Source of the DNA: Nitrosarchaeum sp.
Lineage (GTDB): Archaea; Thermoproteota; Nitrososphaeria; Nitrososphaerales; Nitrosopumilaceae
Reading direction: 5' to 3'
Assembly: GCA_025699025.1 (NCBI GenBank)
Contig: JAILWJ010000001.1
Span: 692,391 to 756,390, forward strand
Length of the DNA stretch: 64,000 nt
Below the pieces are notes generated by a model. The model did not search any database and was not told where the DNA came from. It was given only the letters and a program-made list of their open reading frames with translations. A program made the position numbers and the translations under genes. Shown here piece after piece: positions 32,685 to 41,856 of the stretch (within the stretch, counting starts at the first letter, position 1; the number at the start of each line of letters is the position of its first letter).

Positions 32685-33983
32685 ATGAACTTGTTGACTA
32701 TAGGAGGATCAGATCCTTCATGCGGAGCAGGAATCCAAAGTGATGTTAAGACATTTGATCAATTAAATGCGCATGGATTCACCGTGATTACCGCCGTAAC
32801 TTCTCAAAACAGTTCAGGGTTTGGATTAGTAGAACCGGTATCAACTCAGATTTTGAAGGATCAGATAAGATCAATTTTTTCTGATTTTAAAATCGACGGA
32901 ATAAAAATTTCCATGGTATACAATTCAATGATCATAAAGACGATTTTTAAGGAATTAAAAGACATGAAGATTCCTATTGTTGTAGATCCAGTAATAAAAT
33001 CAACCACAGGTGGAATACTTTTGGAAAAATCAGCGGTGGATGATTTTAGAAAATTTCTAATTCCCTTGGCCACAGTAATAACGCCAAATAAATTTGAGGC
33101 GGAGTTTTTAACAAAAACCAAAATCAACACAAAAAAAAGTCTTCAAAATGCTGCAAGAAAAATTCAGAAGTCCGGTGCAGAAAATGTCATAATAACAGGA
33201 ATTAAAGACGGAAAGAGGATCACAGATTGGATTTTTGAACAAAATGATGAATTTTCAGAATCATCTGACAAACTGGATGTCATTAATCATGGAAGCGGAT
33301 GTAATTATTCAGCTGCACTAATTTTTGCACTAACAAGCGGAAAATCATTAAGAGATGCAGCCAGATTTGCAAAGAGATTTGCCCACAATTCAATTAAAAA
33401 TGCTCAGAAAATAGGAAAGGGTTTTGCCATAACAGAAAACAAGAATCAAGACAAAATTGCAGCAGAGTTGAGCAGATCAATTTTGGAATTTGCATCCATC
33501 AAAGACATATACAAAAACATTCCAGAATGCCAGACAAACTTTGTGTTCTCAAAAAAACACCCAAAATCAACCAAGGACGTACTTGGGATTGAGGGAAGAA
33601 TAGTAAAAACAGGAAAACGAGTTTCAGTTGTAGGGAATTTAGAATACGGAGGATCAAAACATGTTGCAACAGCATTGATTACAATGAATCAAAAATTTTC
33701 TGAAATTCGTTCTGCAATTAATTTGAAATATACCCCTCAAACAATATCAAAATTTGAGAGAGTGAAATTCAAAGTTTCACATTATGACAGAAGCAAAGAA
33801 CCAGCAAACATCAAAAGTGATGGTTCAACTATAGAATGGGGGATAAAATCGGCCATAAGAGGATCAAAAATACCACCAGATGTAGTTTATCACAGAGGGG
33901 ATGTAGGAAAAGAACCCATGATCATAGTTTTTGGAAATACTCCAACTCAGGTATTAGAAAGAATTTCAAAAATCATACCATGA
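32685..33983 (+). CDS. thiDN: Bifunctional HMP(-P) kinase / thiamine-phosphate synthase (ThiD-ThiN)
   Basis: Residues 1-255 are ThiD (GGSDPSCGAGIQSD, VVDPVIKSTTGG, TPNKFEAEFLT, GSGCNYSAAL), phosphorylating the HMP made by ThiC. Residues about 260-432 are ThiN, the archaeal thiamine-phosphate synthase that replaces ThiE (GIEGRIVKTGKRV, EWGIKSAIRGS, HRGDVGKEP). Divergent from the thiC side with two small genes between. Confidence 0.94.
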   Translation: MNLLTIGGSDPSCGAGIQSDVKTFDQLNAHGFTVITAVTSQNSSGFGLVEPVSTQILKDQIRSIFSDFKIDGIKISMVYNSMIIKTIFKELKDMKIPIVVDPVIKSTTGGILLEKSAVDDFRKFLIPLATVITPNKFEAEFLTKTKINTKKSLQNAARKIQKSGAENVIITGIKDGKRITDWIFEQNDEFSESSDKLDVINHGSGCNYSAALIFALTSGKSLRDAARFAKRFAHNSIKNAQKIGKGFAITENKNQDKIAAELSRSILEFASIKDIYKNIPECQTNFVFSKKHPKSTKDVLGIEGRIVKTGKRVSVVGNLEYGGSKHVATALITMNQKFSEIRSAINLKYTPQTISKFERVKFKVSHYDRSKEPANIKSDGSTIEWGIKSAIRGSKIPPDVVYHRGDVGKEPMIIVFGNTPTQVLERISKIIP

Positions 33984-34035
33984 CAAATAAAACCAAATGC
34001 AAAAGCATACTTGAACATAAATACTCATTTCTCAA

Positions 34036-34746
34036 ATGGGTTTCATGAAAGCAGTAATTCTTGCCGGCGGGTTAGGTACAAGGCTGCAACCATATACAAC
34101 ATTTCTTCCAAAACCCATGTTGCCGTTAGGAGAAAAACCGATTTTGGAGCACCTAATAGAATGGACAAGAAAAAATGGCGTAAGATCAATTGTATTGTGT
34201 GTAAGTTATCTAAGAAAAACAATTGAAGATTACTTTGAAGACGGAAAGAGATTCGGGGTCAGCATAGAATATGCAATATCAGATAAACCACTTGCTACTG
34301 CAGGACAACTAAAGACTGCAGAGAAATTCATTGACGATACGTTTGTTTGTATGTATGGAGACTCGATATTTGATTTCAGTCTAAGAAACATGATAAAACA
34401 ACACCAGCAGAAAAAAGCATTTGTTACTATGAGTTTGTATGAATATAAAACAAATCTAGCTTATGGAGTAATTGAGACTGCAAAAAATGGGAGGGTGTTA
34501 AGCTGGAATGAAAAACCTGAGATCAAAGCAAACATCAACATGGGATGCTATGTAATGGAACCAAAAGTCATGGATTTGATTCCAAAAAATAAACCATATG
34601 GAATGGATGATGTGATCAAAAAAGCAATGATCAGAAAGAAACTAATCAATAGCTTTGTAACAAAAAAAGGATTTACAGATATTGGAAACAAAACAACATA
34701 TAAAAAAGCAAATCAAGAGTATCTCCAAAAACTAGGAAAGATCTAA
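34036..34746 (+). CDS. Sugar-1-phosphate nucleotidyltransferase
   Basis: 236 residues of the NTP-transferase type: KAVILAGGLGTRLQP (nucleotide loop), FLPKPMLPLGEKPILEH, and the metal Asp in MYGDSIFD. There is no left-handed beta-helix tail, so it is a single-domain pyrophosphorylase, sugar unspecified. ATG at 34036 (MGFMKAVIL) or 34045. Followed after 8 bp by a GNA1-like acetyltransferase, suggesting an amino-sugar nucleotide. Confidence 0.87.
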   Translation: MGFMKAVILAGGLGTRLQPYTTFLPKPMLPLGEKPILEHLIEWTRKNGVRSIVLCVSYLRKTIEDYFEDGKRFGVSIEYAISDKPLATAGQLKTAEKFIDDTFVCMYGDSIFDFSLRNMIKQHQQKKAFVTMSLYEYKTNLAYGVIETAKNGRVLSWNEKPEIKANINMGCYVMEPKVMDLIPKNKPYGMDDVIKKAMIRKKLINSFVTKKGFTDIGNKTTYKKANQEYLQKLGKI

Positions 34747-34754
34747 AAGGAAAA

Positions 34755-35192
34755 ATGAGCAATTTAATCATCCGTGAATTAAAAAAAGACGATCTGTGGA
34801 AGGGATTTTTGACAACTCTGGATTCACTACGCCAAGCAAGCAATATTGAAAAAGACACGGCAGAAAAAATTTTTGACAAAATCAATTCCAATGAAGATTA
34901 CACCATAGTGGTGGCAGAAGTAGATGGGAAGATAATAGGCACCACAACACTCCTCATAGAATCCAAGTTCATCCACAATGGAGGAAAAGTAGGCCATATT
35001 GAGGATGTAGTAGTAGACAAGAACTACCAAGGCAAGGGCACAGGTGAAAAGATCATCAAGTACGTCTTAGAAATAGCAAAGAAGAAAGGATGTTACAAAA
35101 CGATTCTTGATTGTACCGATGATGTAAAGCCATTTTATGAGAAAATTGGCTTTAAACACAATGCAAACGCATTAAGATTCGATCATGTTTAG
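34755..35192 (+). CDS. GNAT acetyltransferase, GNA1-like
   Basis: 145 residues; the acetyl-CoA loop is VVVDKNYQGKGTGEKI, followed by CYKTILDCTDD and PFYEKIGFKHN, the pattern of glucosamine-6-phosphate N-acetyltransferase. It would supply GlcNAc-6-P for the neighbouring nucleotidyltransferase. Another small-amine substrate cannot be excluded. Stop overlaps the convergent membrane gene by 4 bp. Confidence 0.83.
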   Translation: MSNLIIRELKKDDLWKGFLTTLDSLRQASNIEKDTAEKIFDKINSNEDYTIVVAEVDGKIIGTTTLLIESKFIHNGGKVGHIEDVVVDKNYQGKGTGEKIIKYVLEIAKKKGCYKTILDCTDDVKPFYEKIGFKHNANALRFDHV

Positions 35193-35629
35193 AAATATTC
35201 TTTTTTTGGACGTTTCTTTTTTGTCTTTAATAGAATGCTACCAGCTGCAATTACAGGTATTGAAAGAATCATGAATAGTAATGGGACAAACATTACTGCA
35301 TCAGTCATGTATGAATCTACCACTTGGTCTAGCATAGAATAGCAAATTGCCATTCCAATAAGCATTATCACGCCGCCTCCAACAATCATCAGGCCAATTG
35401 GTTTTGAACCATATTGTCTTGACATGATAAATGAAAGTGCCGCCATAATAGAAGCAGGTGCAACACCAATGGAAATGAATTGTAAAATTTTTGGATTTGC
35501 TTCAAATGCCATTCCAAATTCAAAATCAGATGGAACGTTTGTCATAAAATAGTAAATAGAAATCATTTCGCCAGAAAACATCGCAAAAAGCCCAATACTT
35601 GCTATTGCAGCCCATTTCTCTATTGCCAT
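35189..35629 (-). CDS. Four-TM membrane protein (146 aa)
   Basis: Hydrophobic segments near 9-30, 50-68, 78-98 and 108-132, ending in a basic tail KTKKKRPKKEYF. Glycine-rich third helix (GLMIVGGGVIMLIG). No motif for a known transporter. Convergent with the acetyltransferase gene. Confidence 0.62.
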   Translation of the reverse strand: MAIEKWAAIASIGLFAMFSGEMISIYYFMTNVPSDFEFGMAFEANPKILQFISIGVAPASIMAALSFIMSRQYGSKPIGLMIVGGGVIMLIGMAICYSMLDQVVDSYMTDAVMFVPLLFMILSIPVIAAGSILLKTKKKRPKKEYF

Positions 35630-35672
35630 GAAATACTAAGAGACAGTTGATAAATAAACCATTCAGAAAAGA

Positions 35673-36689
35673 TCACAGAATGCCAACTAAATTGGCCAAT
35701 TCTTTCCTACATGCAGCTCCAAGTTTTTCTGCAGCTTGTTCTGGAGATACATCATTTAGAAATATCCCATATCCACGTTCCAAGCCGGACCAAGATTTTG
35801 TAATTGGATAGATTTCAATGTGCCAATGAATTTGCCTACTATTTTTCTTTTCAGGAGAAAGATGGAACACTAGATTGTAAGAAACATCCTTGATTGTTTT
35901 GGAAAGACCTCCAAGAGTAGCTCGTAAGATAAGAGACAAATCATTAATTTCTTTTTGGGTGATTTTTGAAAAACTTGTGGTGTGTTTTTTTGGAGATACC
36001 CAAAACTCGTAAGGATATGACGGAGCCCACGGACAAAATGCGATGAACCCTTCGGTTTGAAGAACTTGTCTAGGACCACCGATTTCTTCGTTTACCGTCT
36101 GACACATAGGACATACGCCTTTTTCATTTAGAATTTTGTGCGACGCCTCTGCTTCCTCTTCAATAATTGGAGGAATTGTTGAAAATGTCAAGATGTTCAG
36201 ATGGGGGTGTGGATTGTTGGTACCTGCAAGCTCACCCTGATCAGCATAAATTGAAACGTATGTGACACCTTTTTGAGTATAAAGCCATCGTAATCTATCC
36301 TGAACAACTACAAGTACATTTGACCACTGTTCAGCATTAATCGTTGCAAATGTGTCTTTTTCATTTGGAGATGCAACTACAATGTAATGATAACCATAAG
36401 CAGGTTCACTATAATGTGGACGGTCACTGTAGGAATTCTCAGTTTCTATTGAGACTATTGGGTTCTTGCTTTCAAAAACCCTAATTGACCATCCTTCTAC
36501 ATATTCATCTTCATTGTCTTGTAATCGTTGGAGCATTCCATCTTTTGCAACAAGTGAAAGAACAGATGGGTTTGTCATAGATTCATTGCCAGGTGCAAAA
36601 GGAAGTTTTTTTGGGTCAATTATTTTGTCGTCTTTTTTTGAAACGATCATAAAACGCTCAGAAACATAGTCTTTGCGCATGTCTCCCAT
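35673..36689 (-). CDS. galT: Galactose-1-phosphate uridylyltransferase-like (HIT superfamily)
   Basis: 338 residues. Zinc-type CPMC near residue 192, the HPH loop as NPHPHLNILTF (about 155-165), and the second histidine pair QIHWHIEIYP. GalT transfers UMP between sugars; the nucleophilic His normally sits in HPHxQ, and here the second residue pattern is in HWHIE. It may act on other hexose-1-phosphates or as an ADP/UDP-sugar phosphorylase. Divergent from apgM with a 200-bp intergenic region. Confidence 0.83.
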   Translation of the reverse strand: MGDMRKDYVSERFMIVSKKDDKIIDPKKLPFAPGNESMTNPSVLSLVAKDGMLQRLQDNEDEYVEGWSIRVFESKNPIVSIETENSYSDRPHYSEPAYGYHYIVVASPNEKDTFATINAEQWSNVLVVVQDRLRWLYTQKGVTYVSIYADQGELAGTNNPHPHLNILTFSTIPPIIEEEAEASHKILNEKGVCPMCQTVNEEIGGPRQVLQTEGFIAFCPWAPSYPYEFWVSPKKHTTSFSKITQKEINDLSLILRATLGGLSKTIKDVSYNLVFHLSPEKKNSRQIHWHIEIYPITKSWSGLERGYGIFLNDVSPEQAAEKLGAACRKELANLVGIL

Positions 36690-36891
36690 AGTGCATTTTG
36701 CGTTTAATGTATGTTAAAATGTTTGCGGAGATCCAAAAAGGAAAAAGTAACAAGTAATCAGATGGTAAATTCATCATAACATCAAAAAATAATTTTTGAA
36801 TTTGAGGTGTTGAAAAGAAAATAATTGATCGCAAAATATTGTGCAAGATTTAAACAGAGCAGATAAATCTGAAAAAAACAGATGGTCATAA

Positions 36892-38181
36892 TTGGATAAT
36901 TCTGACATTCATATGATTTACGTTCTTTTAGACGGAGTTGGAGACCTCCCTCATCCAGATTTGGATGGAAAGACGCCGTTGGAGGCAGCCAATACACCGA
37001 CTTTAGACAAACTATCAAAAAACGGAGTGATTGGCGAAGTGATTTCAGTAGGCAAAGGAATTGCCCCCGAATCAGACATTGCAGTATTCAATATGTTAGG
37101 ATACAAATTTCATCACTCAGATTATGCGGGACGTGGTGTAATAGAAGCAATAGGAATAGGAATTGATTTCAAAAATGGAGATCTTGCGTTAAGAGGTAAT
37201 TATGCAACACTTGATGACCAAGGTGCAATCATAGACAGGAGAGCTGGAAGACATATTGAAAAAGAAGATGCAAACGACATCGCCAAAGAGATTGAATCGA
37301 AGATCAAATTTTCTCATCCAGACACCTCAGTAGTAGTTGCCCCAACAATTGGGCACAGAGTAACAGTTAGAATCAGGGCTGATTCAACTACACTATCATC
37401 AAAAATCACCAATACAGATCCAGCATACAGCAACATCGGAGGAATGGGAGTGGCCAAAGCAGTTGGAGATTACCTGAAAATAGAAAAATGCCTACCGCTT
37501 GATGAAACAGAAGAGGCCAAGATCACATCTAGATTAGTCAATGAATTCAATGAGCAATCAATCAAAATAATGAAAGAGAGTCACATTAACAAAAAGCGAA
37601 AGGATCAGAACAAGAAACTATTGAGTTGTATTTTACTCAGAGATGCAGGAAACAAATATCCAGATGTCATTCCAATAAATAAAAAATATTCTATGAATTT
37701 TTCATGTATTGTAGACATGCCAGTAGAGTTAGGAATTTCAGACATATTAGAAATGAAAGCATTTGAAGCAGGAGGATTAACAGATTATGAGGAGAAGGCA
37801 AGAGTTGCAGCTAAAGCGATGGAAACTCAAAATGCAATCTATGTTCACCTAAAAGGTCCAGATGAATTTGGACATGATGGAGACGCAATAGGAAAAATGA
37901 GAAACATAGAAGAAATTGATCAGAGATTTTTTAAAACATTGTTAGACAACATTGATCCTAACAAAGTTGCAATAGTCATATCAGCAGATCACTCAACACC
38001 TTGTATTAACAAGGGGCATAGTGATGATCCAGTTCCGGTGTTAGTCTCGGCAAATTTCATAAAAAATGATGGAACCACAAGGATGACTGAAAAGCAAGCC
38101 AAGAAAGGGAGCATAGGCCTAATTCAGGGTGCAGAAGTAGTAGAGACAGCCTTGAAATTAATTAAATCTCAAATACAGTAA
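36892..38181 (+). CDS. apgM: Phosphoglycerate mutase, cofactor-independent archaeal type
   Basis: Interconverts 3- and 2-phosphoglycerate in gluconeogenesis. 429 residues, alkaline-phosphatase fold: YVLLDGVGD near the N-terminus with the metal Asp, ESDIAVFNMLGY with the phospho-acceptor region, HLKGPDEFGHDGD and SADHSTP for the second metal site. TTG start at 36892 or ATG at 36913. The 3' end overlaps the convergent DUF309 gene. Confidence 0.93.
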   Translation: MDNSDIHMIYVLLDGVGDLPHPDLDGKTPLEAANTPTLDKLSKNGVIGEVISVGKGIAPESDIAVFNMLGYKFHHSDYAGRGVIEAIGIGIDFKNGDLALRGNYATLDDQGAIIDRRAGRHIEKEDANDIAKEIESKIKFSHPDTSVVVAPTIGHRVTVRIRADSTTLSSKITNTDPAYSNIGGMGVAKAVGDYLKIEKCLPLDETEEAKITSRLVNEFNEQSIKIMKESHINKKRKDQNKKLLSCILLRDAGNKYPDVIPINKKYSMNFSCIVDMPVELGISDILEMKAFEAGGLTDYEEKARVAAKAMETQNAIYVHLKGPDEFGHDGDAIGKMRNIEEIDQRFFKTLLDNIDPNKVAIVISADHSTPCINKGHSDDPVPVLVSANFIKNDGTTRMTEKQAKKGSIGLIQGAEVVETALKLIKSQIQ

Positions 38182-38761
38182 GTTTGTTTTCAGATTGCAT
38201 TTCCTTTATTTTCTTTCTGATTCTATCGACATCTATTGCAGAATACATGGAGGGGGAATCACCCAACTTATCTAATGCGCGTTGAAGCATTCCAATCCCT
38301 ATACTGTCTTCATCTTTTTGGGCATGTGCAAATGCTACTGCAAGTAAAATAATTCCCTGTACAAGTTCCTTTTCACGTCCAACACATTTTTTCCAAACAC
38401 CTTCAAATGCCTCATGACTTTCCCAGAATCGTTCATTATTAAAATAAAAAATTCCATCCGTTATCCCCTTCTCTTTGGTTATGTCCTCTTCAAACACGTG
38501 TCTAATGTTGTCCAAAGTGCCAATCGGGCTTAGTCGTTCAACCAGATTATTCATTTTATCTTGATCAATGGATACATCAAGTTCAACAAAATTACTTGCT
38601 ATACGCGCAACTCTTACTGATGCCCCCATATCAGCACACAGATCTCTTGCCATATGAACAAGTTCTCGTGAATTTTTTGGGGAATATCCCTTATTCATCA
38701 AATGCAACATGTAACGCTCCATGGATGGAATTGGACGTAATTTCTTAAATTTCTTGTCCAA
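38162..38761 (-). CDS. DUF309 family protein
   Basis: 199 residues from a TTG at 38761; an ATG at 38722 would give 186. The C-terminal half carries the DUF309 pattern FNNERFWESHEAFEGVWKKCVGREKELVQGIILLAVAFAHAQ; the N-terminal half is a helical plus beta domain with RYMLHLMNKGY. Function unknown. The larger frame to 38911 overlaps the S24e gene on the other strand and is not the real start. Confidence 0.78.
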   Translation of the reverse strand: MDKKFKKLRPIPSMERYMLHLMNKGYSPKNSRELVHMARDLCADMGASVRVARIASNFVELDVSIDQDKMNNLVERLSPIGTLDNIRHVFEEDITKEKGITDGIFYFNNERFWESHEAFEGVWKKCVGREKELVQGIILLAVAFAHAQKDEDSIGIGMLQRALDKLGDSPSMYSAIDVDRIRKKIKEMQSENKLTVFEI

Positions 38762-38774
38762 TCCGCAATCAAGG

Positions 38775-38781
38775 TTTATAT
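38775..38781 (+). promoter_or_regulatory. TATA element of the S24e-S27ae operon
   Basis: TTTATAT centred about 29 nt before the S24e ATG at 38807, the spacing for a leaderless archaeal transcript. The region of 45 bp is shared with the divergent DUF309 gene. Confidence 0.5.
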
Positions 38782-38806
38782 GAAATATCCAAAGGATTTT
38801 GGATAC

Positions 38807-39145
38807 ATGTCCATTATCAAGACTGTAAGCGACGTAAATAACACGTTCCTGTCCAGAAGAGAGCTTACCTGTAATTTTGCAGGACTGGGAGGGAAACTCC
38901 AGAAACTCCAAGCAGTAGACATGATAACAAAAGAATTCAAACTTGATGGTAAAATCGTAATTCCAATAAGATTACGATCTCACGTAGGTAAACCAGAAGT
39001 AACTGGGACATTCTTTGTGTATGATGATGAGGGATTGGCCAAGAAGCATGTAAATCCAATAATTTTTGCACGACTAGATAAATCAAAAGCAAAGTTAGCT
39101 GAAGCCCAGGCGGCAGAACAACCAGCAGAGGAGAAACCAGAATAA
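38807..39145 (+). CDS. rps24e: Ribosomal protein S24e
   Basis: Small-subunit protein. 112 residues: [19 protein letters not shown] corresponds to the S24e N-terminal strand and NPLLGRREL-like loop, followed by [20 protein letters not shown] and [15 protein letters not shown]. The tail is Ala/Glu/Lys-rich, a lineage-specific extension. The ATG at 38807 is chosen over 38780 for family length. One base before S27ae. Confidence 0.87.
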   Translation: MSIIKTVSDVNNTFLSRRELTCNFAGLGGKLQKLQAVDMITKEFKLDGKIVIPIRLRSHVGKPEVTGTFFVYDDEGLAKKHVNPIIFARLDKSKAKLAEAQAAEQPAEEKPE

Positions 39146-39146
39146 C

Positions 39147-39338
39147 ATGGCAGACAAAAAAGGATCTGCCGGAAAGAAAGGCTCCAGCCCCACAGTATAC
39201 AAGTATTTCAAAGTGGATGGAGAAAAGATTACGAGAAACAGAAAAAATTGCTCAAGATGCGGCAAGGGAGTTTACATGTCACAGCATAAAGACAGACACA
39301 CGTGTGGAAAGTGTGGTCTGACAGAATTTAATCAGTAA
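39147..39338 (+). CDS. rps27ae: Ribosomal protein S27ae
   Basis: 63 residues; basic N-terminal tail with Lys/Gly/Ser, YKVDGE-type strand ([15 protein letters not shown]), then [10 protein letters not shown] and CGKCGLTEF, the S27ae zinc ribbon. In archaea S24e and S27ae are commonly adjacent, as here. Confidence 0.95.
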   Translation: MADKKGSAGKKGSSPTVYKYFKVDGEKITRNRKNCSRCGKGVYMSQHKDRHTCGKCGLTEFNQ

Positions 39339-39429
39339 ATTTTAAACACCACACTTTAGCAAATTAATTTTAATGCGGTTTTTTAAGATCAAAATATAAT
39401 AATAGGAAATCCAAAGGAAAAAAGTTACA

Positions 39430-39780
39430 ATGGATTATCATAAACTCTGCGAGGAGGTTCTAAACTCAGATCCGCAAATCAGATTTACAGGAATTTTAAA
39501 TTCAAGAGGGGACTTGTCGGTACAAAAATACAAAAACGATTCAACATTGTTGTCAGACGATGAGGTAAAAATGTCCATACACTACACATTTGAGAGATGG
39601 AATAGGGTTCAAAATCTAGAGCACAGACTAGGAAAAGAAAAAGCAACAATCACAGAATATGAAAATGTAACTTTGATTAGCTTGCTTTTGGAAGGCAATC
39701 TGCTTTTGATCAGCACAGAACCAGAAGCAAATTACCAAAATATCATCGCAAAAACAAATGATATTATCTCCAAGCAATAA
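39430..39780 (+). CDS. Conserved hypothetical protein, roadblock/profilin-like size (116 aa)
   Basis: Soluble alpha/beta protein; RFTGILNSRGDLSVQKY near the N-terminus and LISLLLEGNLLLISTEPEA near the C-terminus are paired strands in the manner of small roadblock-like or DUF6659-type thaumarchaeal proteins. The family assignment is from memory of its pattern only. Isolated gene with about 90 bp upstream. Confidence 0.6.
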   Translation: MDYHKLCEEVLNSDPQIRFTGILNSRGDLSVQKYKNDSTLLSDDEVKMSIHYTFERWNRVQNLEHRLGKEKATITEYENVTLISLLLEGNLLLISTEPEANYQNIIAKTNDIISKQ

Positions 39781-39788
39781 GGTCTAAA

Positions 39789-40496
39789 TCAATATAGTTT
39801 TTTCTTGTGGATTTTGCGACTTTTTTGTTCTAATTCGTCTAGTTTCTTTAAGAACAGTGGATCCAGCTTGATTTTAGAAAGAGATTCTGCGGAAAGTTTT
39901 ACGGTGTTAGCACCAAGGGAAATATTGGTTTTGGGAAGACCTTTTTCGATCCAAAGTTTTATCGCTTTGTCTTCTAGTTTGTAATCATGGAATCCAGCTG
40001 GAAATCGCTTCGTAATGTGATTTAGCAGAGTTCTGTCACTAAAAACGGCTTTGGGTTCAAAAAGTCGTGTTTCATCGGCATATACACTTTCAAAAAGGTT
40101 TCCAGTAATTTCATCAGAGAGCAGTTCCATTTTAGATATTCTTTTGATCAATTCTAAAAAATGCAAAAACTCATGAGCCAAAATGGCATGGATGGTTCCC
40201 TTGAGGCCATAAGCCACAAGGGGTGCAGATATTTGGATTACAACTTGGAATTTATCATCAAAGGTAATTGGAATTGTTCTTGCAAACAAGATTCCAAATT
40301 CATAAGGGTTTGTTTCAGGAGCTGAAACGATGATGGAAGGTTCAACATATGCTATTGGGAAGCGTATTCCGGAGGCTTTTTCAATTCTATTGATCCCTTC
40401 AACGGTCACAGGGAAACGATTAACCACAAGTTCATAGATTTTATCAGAAATCAACCCTTTACGATGTGCCTCTTTTATTCGGATTAGCGGATCCAT
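39789..40496 (-). CDS. Putative zinc metallopeptidase (zincin, HEFLH)
   Basis: 235 residues with HEFLHFLELIKRI (HEFLH at 108-112), the HExxH helix of zincins, and an acidic SDE stretch about 15 residues later that could give the third ligand. No signal peptide or TM segment, so cytosolic. The family is not recognised. It is the last gene of the minus-strand run that begins with dph6. Confidence 0.7.
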   Translation of the reverse strand: MDPLIRIKEAHRKGLISDKIYELVVNRFPVTVEGINRIEKASGIRFPIAYVEPSIIVSAPETNPYEFGILFARTIPITFDDKFQVVIQISAPLVAYGLKGTIHAILAHEFLHFLELIKRISKMELLSDEITGNLFESVYADETRLFEPKAVFSDRTLLNHITKRFPAGFHDYKLEDKAIKLWIEKGLPKTNISLGANTVKLSAESLSKIKLDPLFLKKLDELEQKSRKIHKKKLY

Positions 40497-40535
40497 TGTA
40501 CCATTTTCAGAATATTGAATGTAAAAAGGTTGATT

Positions 40536-40637
40536 CTATCTAGACCTTGCTTTACCTGATTTGGATTGCTTTTTTCTTCTTCTTGTAGCACGTTGATCTG
40601 CATGTCGTTGGTGCTTACCCTTTTTTCTAATTGGCAT
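40536..40637 (-). CDS. Arg/Lys-rich basic microprotein (33 aa)
   Basis: MPIRKKGKHQRHADQRATR then a run of Arg/Lys, Ser, Gly to the end; half the residues are basic, none acidic except one Asp. It resembles tiny ribosomal proteins (L41e-, S30e-like) in character but not in sequence that I can match. It lies between pus10 and the zincin gene on the same strand, a translation-related neighbourhood. Confidence 0.5.
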   Translation of the reverse strand: MPIRKKGKHQRHADQRATRRRKKQSKSGKARSR

Positions 40638-40673
40638 GGTTTACCTAGAAAATCAGGTATTAGTTAATTGTTA

Positions 40674-41825
40674 TCATTTTAGAATAACATCATAGAAGTC
40701 AAACTGAGTACAGAAACAACAGGTATCCAAGATTTGGCTTACACTGGGATTGACATCCTGAGACTCTACAAATCTCTTTATGGGAAATCCCCCTTCAACG
40801 AGAATTGTCAAAGAAAAACCGTCTTTTGAGGTCTTTTTGTACCTTAAATTAGAAATCTGTTTTTCAGTTCGTTTTCCGGATTTGTCATAGATCACGACCG
40901 GATTTTTGACAATTTTTTTTAATTTTTTGAGTTTGTCCGCATCTAGTTCATTTTGAGCAGAGACGTGAATCTCAACCAGAGAGAGAAAAGACGGGATATT
41001 TTTAGGAGATTCAGGAATCAGTCTGCAGTCAAGGATAACAACAGATTCAATTTTGATTTTTTTTGGAATTGAAACCTTTCTTTTAAAGGGGTTTTGAATC
41101 TTGGCAAAAAACGGCCTCCCAGAACCCATGACTAGACTTGATTTATCTTCACCACCAACCCATGTAAATTTTACAGTAGTTCCGCCAAATTTAGAGAAGA
41201 GATATTCTGAGATTTTTCCCTCAACACTATCAAATTCTGAAATTCCATGGTAATTACACATCCTGCATCCTTTTCCAGAGCAATTTGAGCAAGGCTTTTG
41301 TTTTTGAGCAAACCCCCTTTGTGTTTTAAGATATCTCCCTTGCAATGAAATAGATTTTGAACGAACAGCGCATGTGTCATCCTTGAAATTTATGGTGAAC
41401 GTGATCTCAGGATCTAAAAAATCAATTTTCTTTTTAGTTTTCCGTGTAAATTGCTTTCCTAGTTCTTTTGTGATATCAGTTTTAATGCTGTCAATTCCCC
41501 TTAGCCTGTACTTTGATCTAATGTGATCATCCCTATCAATGATGGATGGCTTGATCATCGCTCCGACAAGCATAGTAGTGTATTCAAAATGAGATGAAGA
41601 GTCAAGCATTAGTTTTAGGTACGGATTGAGATTGGAGAGTAGGTTTTTGCAGACATAGCATTTTGTGGAGGAAGATTTGAAATGTTTTCGGATTTTTTTC
41701 CCCAACAACTTGTTTGAATTCAAATGAAGTTGTTTTGAAAATAATCTTCCCAGGCAATTATCACACAGATCATGTTTTTTTGTAATTTCTTCTGCCACAG
41801 GCAAAATTTTTTTAAAATTTGTCAT
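40674..41825 (-). CDS. pus10: tRNA pseudouridine synthase Pus10
   Basis: Makes pseudouridine 54/55 in tRNA. 383 residues: N-terminal zinc/THUMP part with CDNCLGR and CYVCKNL, a CSNCSGKGCRMC site near the middle, and the catalytic core with TWVGGEDKSSLVMGSGRPFF. In other Pus10 proteins this reads GREDVD; the catalytic Asp is kept but the preceding Arg is Gly here. Follows srp54 by 31 bp. Confidence 0.9.
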   Translation of the reverse strand: MTNFKKILPVAEEITKKHDLCDNCLGRLFSKQLHLNSNKLLGKKIRKHFKSSSTKCYVCKNLLSNLNPYLKLMLDSSSHFEYTTMLVGAMIKPSIIDRDDHIRSKYRLRGIDSIKTDITKELGKQFTRKTKKKIDFLDPEITFTINFKDDTCAVRSKSISLQGRYLKTQRGFAQKQKPCSNCSGKGCRMCNYHGISEFDSVEGKISEYLFSKFGGTTVKFTWVGGEDKSSLVMGSGRPFFAKIQNPFKRKVSIPKKIKIESVVILDCRLIPESPKNIPSFLSLVEIHVSAQNELDADKLKKLKKIVKNPVVIYDKSGKRTEKQISNLRYKKTSKDGFSLTILVEGGFPIKRFVESQDVNPSVSQILDTCCFCTQFDFYDVILK

Positions 41826-41856
41826 GATAAATGATATATCTCAAGAATTAGAAAGG

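Noticed and set aside
33836-34226. Frames overlapping the end of thiDN and the nucleotidyltransferase (33836-34048, 34011-34226)
   Set aside because: Shadows of the two real genes in other frames.
38762-38911. Longer DUF309 frame to 38911
   Set aside because: It would overlap the S24e start region on the other strand and adds non-family residues.
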